Shown one piece after another: positions 1-12,900 of a stretch of DNA of 64,000 nucleotides. The stretch comes from Bretschneidera sinensis (lineage: Eukaryota; Streptophyta; Magnoliopsida; Brassicales; Akaniaceae), in contig CM043705.1 of assembly GCA_023935145.1 (NCBI GenBank), positions 59,192,584 to 59,256,583 of the forward strand, written 5' to 3'. A program made the translations under genes and the position numbers. The notes under the pieces were generated by a model. It did no database searches and was not told where the DNA came from. It saw only the letters and a program-made list of their open reading frames with translations. Every line of letters starts with the position of its first letter. Position 1 is the stretch's first letter.

Positions 1-1200
1 GTTAGGAAGAATTGCATAAGAGAAACAACAGAGTGATTATTTTGCATTCTCCACGTTTGATATTTGGGCTTGTATGGTGTAGTTGGAGTATGAAGATGTA
101 TATTACTGTTTTATTTTTTTTTTCTTATTTTTATTGTAGGTTACACTACGAGATACGGCTTTTTCTCTTTCTTTATCCTTAATTTTATAAATGATTTGAA
201 AGCACAAGAGCTATGCCAAAAACATCATGAATGGAGTAACAATCACAACTCCCTTTCAATTTCAAAACAAATTGAACATCATTCTGTCACTAATTTAAAG
301 AACATCAAAATCACAGCATTCAATATAGGCATTCATGATGATCATACATACAAAAGAGCACACTTATAAATTTTCCGCTCACTTTGAAACAACCCATAAC
401 TGCTTTACCCCTAATTTCAAAATACCATTTCCATATTATTCAACATCAGATATGCAGCATTCAAGAATTGCAGAGGTAAACCACTTATGGCCCGTTTGTT
501 TTAGTTTTTAATTTTACTGTTGAGTACTCAAAAGTGATTATAAAACAATTTTAAGTAGAAGTGTTGTGGAGTTAAAAGCTATTTGTGTTTGGTAAAAAAT
601 GTGTTAAAAATATTTTCAAACTAATTAATGTGTATGGTAAATAAATTGTAAAACTGCTTTAGACATAGAAATTACAAAAAAAAAATAGTATATTATTTGA
701 CTATTTGGAGGTATTTCTTTTATCAAATTGATTTTATTATTTACACAATATGAATATATTATTTTTATTACAATAAATATAAACAATTAAAATAATAATA
801 TATATTAATAATTTAATTTAATTAATAATATTATAATTTTTTTAATGAATAAATAAAATAAATACTTTTTATTAAATAATAATCTCGTCGTTCTAATAAT
901 ATTAGATACATCATTTTTACATTTTCAAATTTGATTAAAAAGAAAGATGGATGATTTATATAGTAGTAAATATGTAAATTCCTTTACCTTATGGTAATTT
1001 AAAAACATAAATAGTATCAAAGCTGATTATGAGATTAAACAACAGAGCTACAAAACTCAGCTTCTGATTTTGAGTCTCAAATCAGTTTTTTAAAGTTATT
1101 TTTAACTTTTAATTCATAAAAAATAAATAAATAAATAAACATGTCAGAAGAAGAAGTGTGACAAAATTTTTATTTTTGACAACAAAATCTGTTTTAGAAG
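1..1200. other. AT-rich intergenic DNA
   Basis: No gene is supported here. The stretch from about 485 begins with GCCCGTTTGTTTTAG, a style of end common in plant hAT-type MITEs, and continues with very AT-rich sequence, but I could not find a matching inverted end. Short A/T runs and an AAAT repeat (about 1118-1139) are the only other structure. Confidence 0.5.
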
Positions 1201-1204
1201 CTCT

Positions 1205-1620
1205 TCCAAATAAACACTTATTTGACGAAAGAAAACTACTCGTCTTACCCATCTCGAGCGTGTCTGCCTTCCGTGGAATGCACTCATTGAGTGCATCCCC
1301 GCACACGCCTGATAGCCAAGACGGCAGATCACCCAGACACCAACTGCTCCCCACGCAAACGCTTAGGCAGATTGCTTAGCCTCGGGCTTGGCTAGGACCT
1401 TCTCCTTGCCCACTAAGGTGTTCCGTCCCCATCAGCCCTCTCTCTTTCTGGGCCTCGTCATCTTGAGCCTTTACGACACTAGTTGCAGTCTTCGTCACTG
1501 AAACATCGCCTACTTTCCTATTAGATTCAACACTCCTTTTTAGACCCGGATAGCCTGAGGTACACACCCCATTTCTTCACTCCCAATAGTATCATTTTCA
1601 CTGAAACAGTGAAAAAGTAA
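1205..1620. other. GC-richer islet of unknown origin
   Basis: This block is clearly richer in G and C than its surroundings. On the minus strand it has two short overlapping open frames (1109-1354 and 1376-1567), neither matching a family I recognise. It could be a remnant of a retroelement or a pseudogene fragment inserted downstream of NOP58. No start context, splice pattern or domain supports a gene call. Confidence 0.35.
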
Positions 1621-1827
1621 GATGATTTTATAGTTGCAATTATGTCCTCTTCGAAATTCAAAGTCTTGGCATAATTAAGAAATCAGAAATTACAATAGGA
1701 ATAAGTTAAAACACTAGAATGACGTAATCTGACAAACACCAAATTTTACATGTAGAAACATTTGAGTCATGGCCTAAATTTAACCAAAATTGTTCGGCAA
1801 CCAGTCACCCCAACTTCCCAAAATTTC

Positions 1828-4800
1828 TCAGTCCTCATTTTTCTTCTTCTTCTTCTTCTTATCTTTCTTCTTGCTCTGCATTTCAGATTCTTCTTCATTT
1901 TGCTCCTCATGCTTTCTCTTCTTCTTCTTCTTCTTCTTTTCTCCAGCTCCAACAGCCTCACCATCATTTTCTGCCTCGTTATCCTCAGCATGCTTTCTCT
2001 TCTTCTTCTTTTTTTCTTTTGTTTCTAGCACTTCACCATCCTGTTCAGTGACAGCATTTCCACCATTTGTCAAAGCAGCCTCTTCAGATTTCTTCTTTTT
2101 CTTCTTCTCTTTCTTTTCCTTACTGGTAACTGGGGCCCCGTCTTGTGCTCCCTCCATTGGAGACAGATCTGTTTCAGTCTTCCCCTTCTTTTCTTGCTCA
2201 CCCATAGCAACGGAGTTCGTTATTTTCCCAATAAGAGAATCTGCTGAAGGATTATAAGTCTGCAAAAAGCAATTGTTTTAACAATCACCATAAATAGAGA
2301 GGAAAAAGCTTGGGAGAAATGGAAGAAACCTATGGCACACCTTGGCAGCAGTTATCAGTGCCCCCACACCCTTCTTCCGATCCTTGTCATAGACTTCTAT
2401 CTTCGGTTTACCTTTAGCTGACCCAGCAGAACGTCCCAATTCTTTTCCTTCAAGATTCCTTAGCCGCGCTTCAATCTACAAATAATTGTATAAGAATTTC
2501 TTTCAATAATTAAAAGAAAGGGCAAGAGGGAGACAAGTTTGTGCAAAGTACCTTGACTCGGTTCTCCAATCCCATAGAGTTATCTTCGCCATCTCCAAGA
2601 GCATCACATCTGATTGCCAATGCAGCTTTTGCGGCAAGTGACCTAGAAATTTTTCCCTTGTGCTTTGGTGCTGCCTGACCAACCACGGATGCATGGTAGA
2701 TAAGCCCATATTTGGGAGTTGCATGCTTTGTCTTAAGCGCTCGGAAAAGAGCCTTTTCTGCCCCAAGAATCTGGACGGTGCTCCCAGGCTGCTTTGCAAG
2801 ATTCAACAAACTACCACCATGGGCAATAAGACGAGCACCAACAAGCTCCCCAACAAGAACAGTCAAATTTGGTGCAACAGTGTTCATCCTGCTTTTTAAA
2901 TAATCATACAGTTGTGCTCTGTATTCAGCAAGAGACAGAACCTGGTCACAGAGTTCTCTGATATTAATCAAATCAAGGTCACTGATTTCAGTTCCCATAG
3001 ATATCACAGCTGCCTCTTTCAACTCCGCCTCAACCTCATCTGGTAATATCTGTGAAATATAAAGCATAATAAAGGGAAAAAAAAGTTATTGACGTCTATG
3101 CCTTCTGAGAATATAATATGGTAACCATCCAACTCATGGACAAGTCTCAGGCAAAGACGGAAGTTCAGGTGCAATCACTAATCATCATATGGTGTGTGCC
3201 TAAATAGGTGGCACCCCCTTAGTGCCCTTTATATATGATATCTTTACTTATTTAAAAATAATAATAATAAAAAGATATGATAACATACCCTCAGCCAACT
3301 CTTAGGGAAAGATGGTTTTTCAAGTGCAACCACTAGCCAGTATGCGTATAGGTCTAAAGATAGAATAATGCACGTGAATGGGTGGAATTCCCCTTTGTAG
3401 GATGGGATTTGAACCTACTGTCATGCACTATACTCCCCATTATTAAGCTAAATTATAAGTACAACCCTTGTGGTTTGAGGTGTTTCCTAATAACACCCTT
3501 AGTCATTAACACAAGGTGTTACGCCATTATTTTTTCTACATTTGAAATAGAGTTAGCCTATGATGTTCACTGTTGCTGCAAGGGAAACTTATCAGGTTTT
3601 TGTCCCCTACTACCATTTTTACTAGAGTCCCAAGGGAGGGTGAAATTCAGAGTTTCAAACTCTACAAAACAAACAACCTACATCAGTCATGCACACACAA
3701 AGACCACACAGTAACAGAGTATACCAGACTTTACCTCGGAGAAATCAAGCTTTGCAGCATTAGCACGGTTACCCATCAGCTTCACTGCCTTGGCATAAAG
3801 GATGTTGTCCTGTATAATCTTAGTAAGCTCTGGAAAATGCCAACCATACCATTCCCGAACCCTCATTGCATATGTGTTGAGCTCTTTATCAAGATCATCA
3901 AGCAAACCAATCGCCTGAATGATCATTGTATCAACCTACAACAAAAGAATGAATATAAGGATAACAGCATTCTTGCAGATACTGGTCAACATAAATTTCT
4001 GAGAACCTTGTAGCCTAGTTTCCCTCAAATCTTTATCCTCCAAACACACAAACCCATAATGCAATTTTAAGATTCCAATTGATGGCATATCAATGCACTT
4101 AGTTCCCAAAATGAAACCACTTGTAAAAATTTTATACATGATAGCTAATAATAAAATTGCAGAAAAAATATTTTTAATTATTTTTTATATTAAAAGAACT
4201 TCCAAAAAGCGTAAATGAATCTCATTTTACTTTACAAACATACAAAAGACCAACCTGAAGGATAAACCAGTCAAATTACTCCAATTAGGCAACTGCGACA
4301 ATTGAATATACAAGAATTACCATTCACCACATTTCCTTTATTAAAAAAAGAGAAAACTTCTAATATTATCTTTTGCTAGGGAAATTCGTATTTTATCATC
4401 CTATGTCAGTTCATTATATTCATCTAAAGGTCTTGATTCTTAAATATCATCCACCCAAGTTAGCATAACTTCACCACAAATTGTTTTTTGACTGAATTAC
4501 AAGTAGTTGATCAGATTAATAGACAGAAATTCAACAGAATGTATCATGAGATAAAGCACCACCAGGATATGAAGAAAAGGTATTCCACCGCAAAAACAAC
4601 ATTCATTCCCAAAAGCAACATAGAATCCCAATATTTGATTGCAAGCCCACCCATTTGAGTAGTATTTTATTGAGCCGATTAACCAGAGGCCTTTAAAAGT
4701 AGAACAATATCACCTATTAACTTCAACTCCATAGGTTGACCTAACAATACCTTATCAGCACTGAACTTCAGCTTGTATCTAGACAGGCTATGAGATAAAC

Positions 4801-5832
4801 CCAAGCTCATTGGAGCCAAATCTTGAACAGCCAGACCAGATATGAGTTCAGTCAACTGACTTCTCACGCCTCTCATCAACTCCATGACAGCATTGTTGTG
4901 AACACATTCTATTTTCTGCAAAATATATAGAGCTCCAATTTAAATGAGGTGAAACTAAATGCTGGCAGAGAACCAGAAAATTTTTATAGATAAGATGTTA
5001 GCAGACCAGTTTCTCCTTAATTGCATTCCCCAGCTTTGAATCAGCCACAGCTAATGTTTCACCTTCACAATGAGAGCGTAAGAATTTTCTCAAACCTTTG
5101 CTAGGAGTGCTCTCAATTAGTTTTGCTGCTGCTTCAAGAGCTTCTGATGTGTTATCAAACTTGGAAAAAGCTTTGAGCTTCACCACCTGTAGTTGATGCC
5201 AAACAACAATTAGATTCTAGATTGAGTAAAAACACTTACTGTCATAAAAAAGAAAACAGATTTCAAAAGAAAACTAAAAATCCAAGATACTTTCCCAATG
5301 TATAAGTTTAAACGCACGTGATAAGATGTTAAAGAGGATAGGTACTTCCAATTCTGTTACAAGCCAATCATATGATATAAATATAGCAACATATTGCCTT
5401 ACAGCACAATATCAAGATTACATAGGAATGCAACGTATATCAGGCTTTGTCTTCTTCATAAGAGATTACACATGTAGAGAGGAAGTGAAATTACCTGTCT
5501 GGCTGAGTCTGCCGTGGAAAAATCTTTCCACAAGTCCTGCAACAGTGAACAGAGTTACATATTAGGGGAAAATGAACAAAAGATAGCCTGATACTCAAAT
5601 TAGTTGCAAATAGTGCCAAAAAGAGAAAAACATATACATGGCTTATCAAACCACATTTTTTATTAAGACGCATAAATCATAAGACATAACCTTTCATCTC
5701 CCTTCCCTTTTCTCAGTAACCAACCAGGGGCATATGCAAAGTTTGAAGAATTACCTCAACTTTAGAAAGCTTTCCTTCATCCAATACTTTGAAAAGGGCA
5801 AAGCCCGCCGGGGTCTCGAACAACACGAGCAT
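1828..5832 (-). CDS. NOP58: Nucleolar protein NOP58/NOP5, box C/D snoRNP core subunit
   Basis: NOP58 binds box C/D snoRNAs with fibrillarin, NOP56 and 15.5K/L7Ae in the nucleolus and guides 2'-O-methylation of rRNA. Coding exons on the minus strand: 5832-5755, 5536-5495, 5186-5007, 4915-4751, 3935-3735, 3049-2552, 2475-2341 and 2259-1828. All junctions are GT-AG and in phase, giving 576 aa. The start is the ATG opening [20 protein letters not shown], the NOP5 N-terminal signature. The N-terminal domain covers about residues 1-65. The NOSIC/coiled-coil part lies about 155-220. The Nop domain covers about 250-390 and contains [11 protein letters not shown] and [18 protein letters not shown]. 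The tail (434-576) is a lysine-rich KKE/KKK region, encoded by the CTT/TTC-rich stretch at 1840-2130. Length is a little above the roughly 530 aa of Arabidopsis NOP5. No frameshift or missing segment is seen. The family call is secure; single exon ends are hand-derived. Confidence 0.95.
3105..3243 (-). repeat. Second, diverged SINE body fragment
   Basis: The minus-strand sequence here parallels the body of the adjacent SINE in order: AAAGGG, a CCACC block, then AGTGATTGCACYTGAA, then GAGTTGG and GGTNACC/GGTATGTTATC. It has no recognisable tRNA-like head, so it looks like an older, 5'-truncated copy placed directly downstream of the first. Similarity was judged by eye and is moderate. Confidence 0.4.
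3245..3485 (-). mobile_element. tRNA-derived SINE in NOP58 intron 5
   Basis: On the minus strand the block starts with a tRNA-like head. It has an A-box-like TAGCTTAATAATGG (about 3440-3453) followed after about 30 nt by a B box GGTTCAAATCC (about 3405-3415). A unique body of about 120 nt follows, then an A/T-rich simple tail seen on the plus strand as AAATAATAATAATAAAAAG (about 3252-3272). This order (RNA polymerase III head, body, simple tail) is that of plant tRNA-derived SINEs. It lies in the same sense as NOP58 transcription. The exact 5' end and target duplication were not resolved. Confidence 0.6.
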
Positions 5833-5854
5833 TTTTCAAGCTCTCCAAATAGAC

Positions 5855-6047
5855 CTAGAAACAGAAAGCATAAAAATAACTAGAGTCACCCAGTTTATAA
5901 ATATATATGTATATAACTTCATTTTGTTTTCTCCTCTCTCAATGCCGCACCAATGTCTTTTTTTCTCCCTTATCGGCGAGGAAGGAGAGTAAAACGAAGA
6001 ATAAGAGACAGGGAGAAGGAAGAATAATAAATAAATAAATAAAAAAC
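5855..6047 (-). other. Probable 5'UTR intron of NOP58
   Basis: On the minus strand a CAG|GTTTTT donor at 6048/6047 and a TTTCTAG|GTC acceptor at 5855/5854 would remove about 193 nt. That places a short untranslated leader directly before the start codon. The segment is AT-rich like the coding introns. This is inference from splice signals; cDNA would decide. Confidence 0.55.
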
Positions 6048-6164
6048 CTGATTTGAGTGCTATATGTCTAGAATCCGGAACCGAATTAACAGAGACAGTG
6101 GTGGAGGCAGTGGCGTCCTGGGCGAGGGAGAAAAAGAGACGAGTGAGAGACGTGAGAAAAGGTA

Positions 6165-6250
6165 GCAAAAATATATACCTAGGGTTTAGGGTTTAAGTCA
6201 TGTATTTCCCAGTCCCACACCACCGGAAGTTTTTATTTCTAGGGTTAGTG
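6165..6250 (-). promoter_or_regulatory. NOP58 promoter with TATA box and telo-boxes
   Basis: Read on the minus strand, a tandem AAACCCTAAACCCTA (telo-box, AAACCCTAA type; about 6179-6196) lies just upstream of a TATATATT element (about 6169-6176). A third CTAACCCTA-like copy lies at about 6239-6247. Telo-boxes close to the transcription start are a known mark of plant ribosome-biogenesis and ribosomal-protein promoters, which fits NOP58. Transcription would then start near 6140, upstream of the proposed 5'UTR intron. Sequence motifs are seen; function is inferred. Confidence 0.6.
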
Positions 6251-6259
6251 AAAGAATCT

Positions 6260-7260
6260 TACTTTTTTAAAGAAACTTCAAGCAACTCACTTCGGTGAAG
6301 TATCCACATATGGTACCACAAAAGTTTTTAAGGAATTTGCTTAAGAGTAATACTTTTACGAAATTTCACTAGTAATTTTAAGATATTTCAGTGATAACAT
6401 TATATTTGAATCTTATATTTATTTTAATATTATTAATAAAGTTTTCTAAAATTATAAATAAGGTTTTAAGTTCTCCCTTATGATTTATAAGTGTTTGATT
6501 TATATAATCTCAACACTATGAATTGATGTAAAAAAAAATTATACATAAGAGATAATTATTATTATCATTATTGTTATTATTACTATTAGTATTATTACGG
6601 TGGTCTTTGATGATATTATATTGACATGTATGATTTAGTTTTAGGTTTTTAATTTTCTCAAAATTTTATGCCTTTAAAAGGTTTATTTTTTTAGAACAAT
6701 TTGATGATTTTTTTTAACATTAATCAAGTCATCATATATGTGTGTGTTTTTTTTAAAGGATACGTGAATCAATCCATTATGTCAATTGATTTTTTTTTAA
6801 ATATATAATTGTTTAACATATGTTGATTACATAATCAAAATGAACTATAGGCTATATGTTTTCCTTATACAAAAGGTAAGTGAAGATCAATAAAAGCTTT
6901 AAAAAAAAATAAAAACATTATCTTTTAGGTTGGTATATGATAAATTGATATTTTGCAATAAAAATTGTTAGATTGGCATTTGCTCAAAAGCTCCCTTAAA
7001 TTTTTATTTGAAATTTTAAAGTTATTAAGGTAAACTTACAAACGATTATTCCATATCAACATAATATTCCTAAGACCACACAGATAAAAACTATTGTATC
7101 TTAATTCTACAAGAAAAAAAAGAAAAAGAAAGAGTTGATCTAATTAATAATTACTATTAAATTAAAGGTATTTGATCATAAACTAAACACTAATCTCAGT
7201 AAGTGAAAATATTTTTTTTTCACTTTACACCATTCATGCTTTTATATATAACATAGCATA
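6260..7260. other. AT-rich intergenic DNA
   Basis: Upstream of NOP58, with long A/T runs and ATT trinucleotide stretches (about 6545-6600). No coding region, RNA gene or element boundary is supported. Confidence 0.5.
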
Positions 7261-7515
7261 CCTATCAAAAAGAAAAACACTAGCATAGATAAATTACCCT
7301 CCTTGCTTTCTCTCTCTCTCTAAAAGAAAAACACAAATTACCCTACGTGCTCTCTCCCAAAAGAAAAACACTAGCATAGATAAATTACCCTCTCTCTCTC
7401 TCAGTCCTATTCGTCTAGTAATCTGTCTCTCTCTCTCCCTCTCTCTCTCCCTCTCACTCTTATTCGTCTAGTAATCTGTCTCTCTCTCTCCCTCCTATTC
7501 GACTAGTAATTCTTC
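7260..7515. repeat. Pyrimidine-rich compound tandem repeat
   Basis: Two interleaved repeat units occur. One carries AAAGAAAAACACTAGCATAG and ATAAATTACCCT (copies near 7268, 7322 and 7362). The second carries ATTCGTCTAGTAATCTGTCT (copies near 7409 and 7462, with a third partial at 7497). (CT)n tracts lie between them. The pattern indicates local tandem duplication built on a CT microsatellite. No coding role is seen. Confidence 0.8.
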
Positions 7516-7989
7516 AATCAATGGAAGAATGCAACAATAGTGATTTTGGAATAGGAATTCCACCACATTACTCGCAATCGCAAGGGTGCCCGTTAGACGT
7601 GGAAATTTGGATTTGGATTTATTGAACCCGTTTAAAAGTGTACATGGATTTCAGTTTTTGACCCGTTAAAAAATTTACTCATATTCGATCCGCCCAATGA
7701 AATTTCGGGTTGAGTCAAGTTTACTAGCTGGTCAAATGAATGACCCGTTAAATTACATCAAAACGGAGCATTAAACTTGAACGCTCTCTGTCTCTCACTA
7801 CTTCAACTACTTTCTAGACACAATATAGCTGTTGCAGCAAGTTTTCTATTCAATAAAAGATTGAGAGCAACTTTTTTTTTAAGGATTGAAAACTATCTTT
7901 TTAGTATTTGGACATTGTTTTACCTTATAAGAAAAATTATTCATCAGTCACAATGTTTATTGAATGTACAGTTGGATATATATGTAGCA

Positions 7990-8082
7990 CACTATGGGAT
8001 TATTTGAAGAAAGGATAATGGGGCTTTGAACTTCAATATGGGATTATTTGAAGAAAGGATAATGGGGTTTCTCGTGTGACGA
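7990..8082. repeat. Tandem duplication of 44 bp
   Basis: The motif TATGGGATTATTTGAAGAAA starts at 7993 and again at 8037, continuing with AGGATAATGGGG in both. The spacing is 44 bp. The flanking short open frames have no family match. Confidence 0.75.
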
Positions 8083-8084
8083 TT

Positions 8085-9945
8085 TAAAGGGTAGGTTTTT
8101 GAATAACCCCAGACGCACTGTATGTTTGGTTATTTGATATTTGGGCTTCTAAAGTTGTAGGTTGTAGGTTGTAGGTTGGATCATGGATTATGATTTATGG
8201 AGTAGTAGTTTCATTTATATTATATTTCATAGATTTCTGTTGGAAGCCCAATTACATAGTGAACGTTAACTTTAGTAAACAATGGGCCTTGGTTCTAATT
8301 GATTATTCCTTTATATAATTTCGTTTTCTTTATTCCTTTATATATGTTTGATACTTTGATAGTTTTTAAAAAAAAATAAATAAATCACTGTTTAAGTGGA
8401 GGTTACAGATCCCTACCCATACATAAATCTTACAGGAATACAAACAAAAATGAGAGATATAAAGCCTTACTCCTAAATGAAAGGACACTCCAAGACTAAG
8501 GAGGCCTATACACGTAAACTCTATTACAGTCCTCTTTGCAAGCTAAAGAAATATGAGATGGAAAAGATCCCATTATACTTCGATCATTGATATCTATGAT
8601 TCTTAATTTTTTTTCCTTTTAAAAAAAAATGTTTGGAGTGAAAGGATGACTTTATTACCCTTGATGTGAGGGCCTTCACACAAAAAATATAAATATTAAT
8701 TTATATCAGATCATTTACTAAAAATCACTCACCACTTTAGTGGAAAAACTCTCACCAGAATACACTATTCGAAAAAAAACGATCCTCAACCAAAAAAATA
8801 TAGCATTAAACTCTTTCTGATAGATTAAACCAAAGTGGGTCCTACAATGCCTCACTTGTGAATCTATATCTTACTACTTTTTTAGGTGGAATAAAAAATA
8901 TCATTATTCGATAGTACACCAATATATTTCGTGATAAAAAAAAATTACCATCACAAGTATAAGTATTACCATTAAATGTGAGTTTTTTACTATCAAATCT
9001 ATTGTTTTATCAAAAAATGTAGTAGTGAGGCAGTGACCTCACTTAAGCATGATAGAATGCACTATCAATTATGACTTGTTATGTTAAATAATCTCAGTCT
9101 ATTAAGTAATTGAAATATTGAAATATAGAAAAACTTCTAATGTGATCATGATTGATCTAAACTGTAATCCAGGTGACAGGCAAGAGTCCATACAAAAATT
9201 TCTTCTATTTTTCCACTTCTCCTCAACACTACTTCAGTTAAACTGCCTCCAGTTTAACTAGAAATAAAAACTTCTTTGGAGCCCTATGGAGAAAATGTCC
9301 ATGTTATGGGACAAGCTCAGAAAGAGGGGTGGGGGGAAGGACAAGGACAAGAACATATCCTTATTTAACATGGATAAAAGTTCTAGGAAATGTATAGGGA
9401 GCTAGGACCTTCGCAAGCATGCAAGCTAGAGATGACAATCTGGCCATGCTTGCAAATGGCTGGAACCTTGCAGCAAATGAAAACACCTTTTGTACCAATA
9501 CCTTTCCAGTCATTACTCTAATTAGGAAATCGCAAGGAAATAACCCACAGAACTGAAAGTTTTATATACCATTTGCACCAAGTAATACCAAAGCTGAAAA
9601 GATTCACGAAAATTTCTCTGTACATCGACAACAGCCCTCCCTAGTGAGGACATAAGCTTTTCTATCACTAAATTAAATAGGCATCACATATATGCAAAGA
9701 CTTTCTCCAGGTTGCATTCAAAAGAGAATGCCACCTTTAGATGAAAATTTATTAAATTAGAAAATAAACCTACATTGTCATGTGATCAGCCAAAAGGCAG
9801 CAGCTCTACACCAGACTCAAGCTATGAAGCCATTTTCACGTCATTTTCAGCTTTCAGTGCTTCATTTTGATGCCATCTTCAGGTTTTAACGACCCAGACT
9901 GCTTGTCTCTCAGGAAAAGTTGGACACTCAAAACTTAGCTTACAT
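8085..9945. other. Intergenic DNA and TOR1-like 3' flank
   Basis: AT-rich sequence with several poly-A runs. The right part (about 9700-9945) probably includes the 3'UTR of the minus-strand TOR1-like gene. I see no further gene, RNA or element ends. Confidence 0.4.
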
Positions 9946-12900
9946 TCAAGCAAACAATCTGAAAAAACAATCAAGAAGGGGGAAAACAAATCACAAAACT
10001 GATTTTGGAAGCAACTTCTGTTACCCGTACAAAACATAGTTAAGATAAAAAATGATGATGTTGACGATGACAGGACATGAAGATCACAAAGTGATTTTTG
10101 CTAATTTTGCACCCTTGAGACTCCATGAAATATCATGCATGACATTGCACTTAAACAATCTGCTGTTACTACTAAGATTTGGGAATTATATCAATTTCAG
10201 TACGAAATCTAAAAACCATGATGAAAAAAAAATAGATTTGAAGAAGTTCCGCGGTTGATACATTCAAGAATTCATTTTGAGAGATTTGTAGCATTCAAGA
10301 TATTCATGAACCTTTGCAAATTTATAGAACAGTTGCTCAATGTTATAGTCAGTTATAATAGAACACTAAGCAAATTTTCTGAACTGAGCTATGAGGAGGA
10401 TTATAAACAGAGTTTAAATGGCAGAACTGTAGGGAAAATAATAATTTTTTTTTTCAGAAAATATTCAATACCTTCTGCTCAGATTCACTGAGGTTGTAAA
10501 TGTAGCAGATGAAGCCCCATCAAGCCTGCCAGCATTGCAAACTTGTATGTTCTCAGAATCAGGGAAGTTGATTTTTGATAACCTATTTGAATAGAACCCT
10601 GAATGCCCCCTTGGGTCACTGCAAACATCCGCCAATGGGTTCATCACGAGGGCACCCCTACTTTCTTGTTGAAATCTTCGGCTGTCTGGCTTATATGTTC
10701 CAGCATATGCATCTTTATTAGGCATGTTACATATGGCATTTATGGGCTGCATGTGAATAGAAGAAGAGAACCCTGAACTAGAAAGCTGACCTTCTGTTTT
10801 CCTCCAGAACTTAGAACTCAAGAATTCTGCACCAGGCAGCTTGCAGCATGTGTTTTCTGTATAGTCACTGTTTGGAATCCTTCCACTTGATAATGCCAAA
10901 TCGTATGATATTTCATCCAAAGCCATCTCTAGGCCATGTACACGTGACTCCAGAGAATTGATCCCACTCTGTGAGCTCCCAATGAATCTCTAGATTCAAG
11001 TAAAGAGAAAACTAAATTCAGCAGATACTTCTAAATTATGTGCAAATATTTCAACTACAATGAGTTGCTGTAAATAAGGCATGGAGGAATACACAAAAAG
11101 ACAAAATTTATGTAGAGTATACATAAGAGGGAAAGAATATGGAGACCGGCATGATAAGCAGGAAGGCATAACAAAAAGATGGATGGTGAAACAGTGATGC
11201 ATGGCAGGGGTTAGTTTCTATCTTGCAAAATTCCAAATGCAACTCTAAAAGCAAGACCGGCAAGAAACCTGTTATCAGAAAATTATTGTAGAAAAAAGAA
11301 TTTTCCCCATTAGTTTCACTTGCCCATCAACATATGTTCTGAACTACAAGAAGCCTAATTTCCCCTAAGCTGCCATATAAAAAAAATGGTCAGCAATTAG
11401 ACAGTATAAGAGAATTAAGTATGTGGAGGGAACATTCAGGCTGAGTTGAGAACCTGTATATTAAAAAAAATGCAAAGAGAAAACACGAAACAGAACCCTA
11501 CAAGCCTATATATGATCACATAATTCAGTTGGCATAAGATTAGAGAGAAAAAGAGGATAGCAAATTTCAGTAACATACCTGAAGGAGCTCTAAGAGATTG
11601 GATTGCTGGTTTTCAATTTGAGCAAGTTGTTCACGGATCAAAGACATATCCTCCGCATCTTTCTGGTTATCGTCAACTTCTTCAGCAGCATTGCTGACAA
11701 TGGCAGAAGAGTTCTCATCATCATCACATGGAACCACTCGAGAGCCAGATCTCAAACCACCAAATTTATGCGATTTCTCATCACTGGTCTTACTGAAGAG
11801 CTCACGTTTTATTTCTGGTTTAGAATTTCCATTTTCCCCAGACTCCAAAACTGCAGGGTCACCCTTTTTAATATGAGCTTCAGAAGGAACCTTGGAAGAG
11901 GGAGACTGTACTTCAGCAATTTCAATTTTCCAATCTAAGGGTTTCTTATGGTCCAACCTAGAAGACATTAATGTGCTTGAATTCTTGTCATTACTTTTCA
12001 AAGGGCTTCCCTTTTTGGCAGTGGTCACACATGAACCATCAGGACGGGACCTGCTGATTGTGGGGACTGCTTTCTTCGATCGAGGGGTCTTAAAACCAAC
12101 ATCACTGGAACTTTTGGTAACAGGAGGGAAGCATCCAACACCACCATTATCTGACTCCGTGGAAAAACCAGAAAAATTATTTAATAATCAATAGATTGGT
12201 CCACCAAATGGTGTCTAGTGTAGAAGCCTAGACTAAAATTATGAAAACAGCAGAACATATATGTATTAAATTTTCAAGTTATTAAAATTTTGACAAATTA
12301 TTTCATTATTTTACATATGATAAATCCTCAACATAGTAACTAGATCATGAAGTCACTTAGCTTATATATTCATACAATTAAGCTTCCAATATGCATAATC
12401 AGAACAAAATAAGAAGTTTTCTAAGTATTACCTATTGATGAAGATTTAGATTGAGATGGAGGTAAGACCTCAGAATCACCAGGAACCTGCTTCCACAACT
12501 CCAACATACGATTCATTGTCTCCCTAACAATCTTTACCTGCAACGCCAAATCCATTTAAGATCATAACTAATGACCAAAATTTCCAAAACTTTCAATTTC
12601 CCCTCTTTCCTTACCAAATGATTTTTTTTTTCTCAGCAACCAAAAAAGGTCCAAAAATGGAAATCAATCAACAAGAAAATAGCAACTTGCATTACATAAC
12701 ATACCTTATCAAACCGCCTGCTCTCTAAAGCCGTTAGACACGCATTCTTATACTCCGGCGCCAACTCCTCCGCCAGCGCTACCCTTCCCAACGCATCGGC
12801 CGCCGCCTTCCTCGCCGCCCAATCCTCACTACTGAGGAACTCCGTAACACACGGAACCAACCAATCCAACACTCCTTTGCTCCCGGCACCGCCGGCGCCA

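Noticed and set aside
1762..2257. Phe/Ser-rich plus-strand frames
   Set aside because: They are shadows of the lysine-rich tail of NOP58 on the other strand.
3050..4750. Box C/D snoRNA in NOP58 introns (an ATGATGA box C-like site on the minus strand near 3182-3188)
   Set aside because: No box D at a suitable distance and no terminal stem were found, so the site is more likely chance within the SINE-like fragment.
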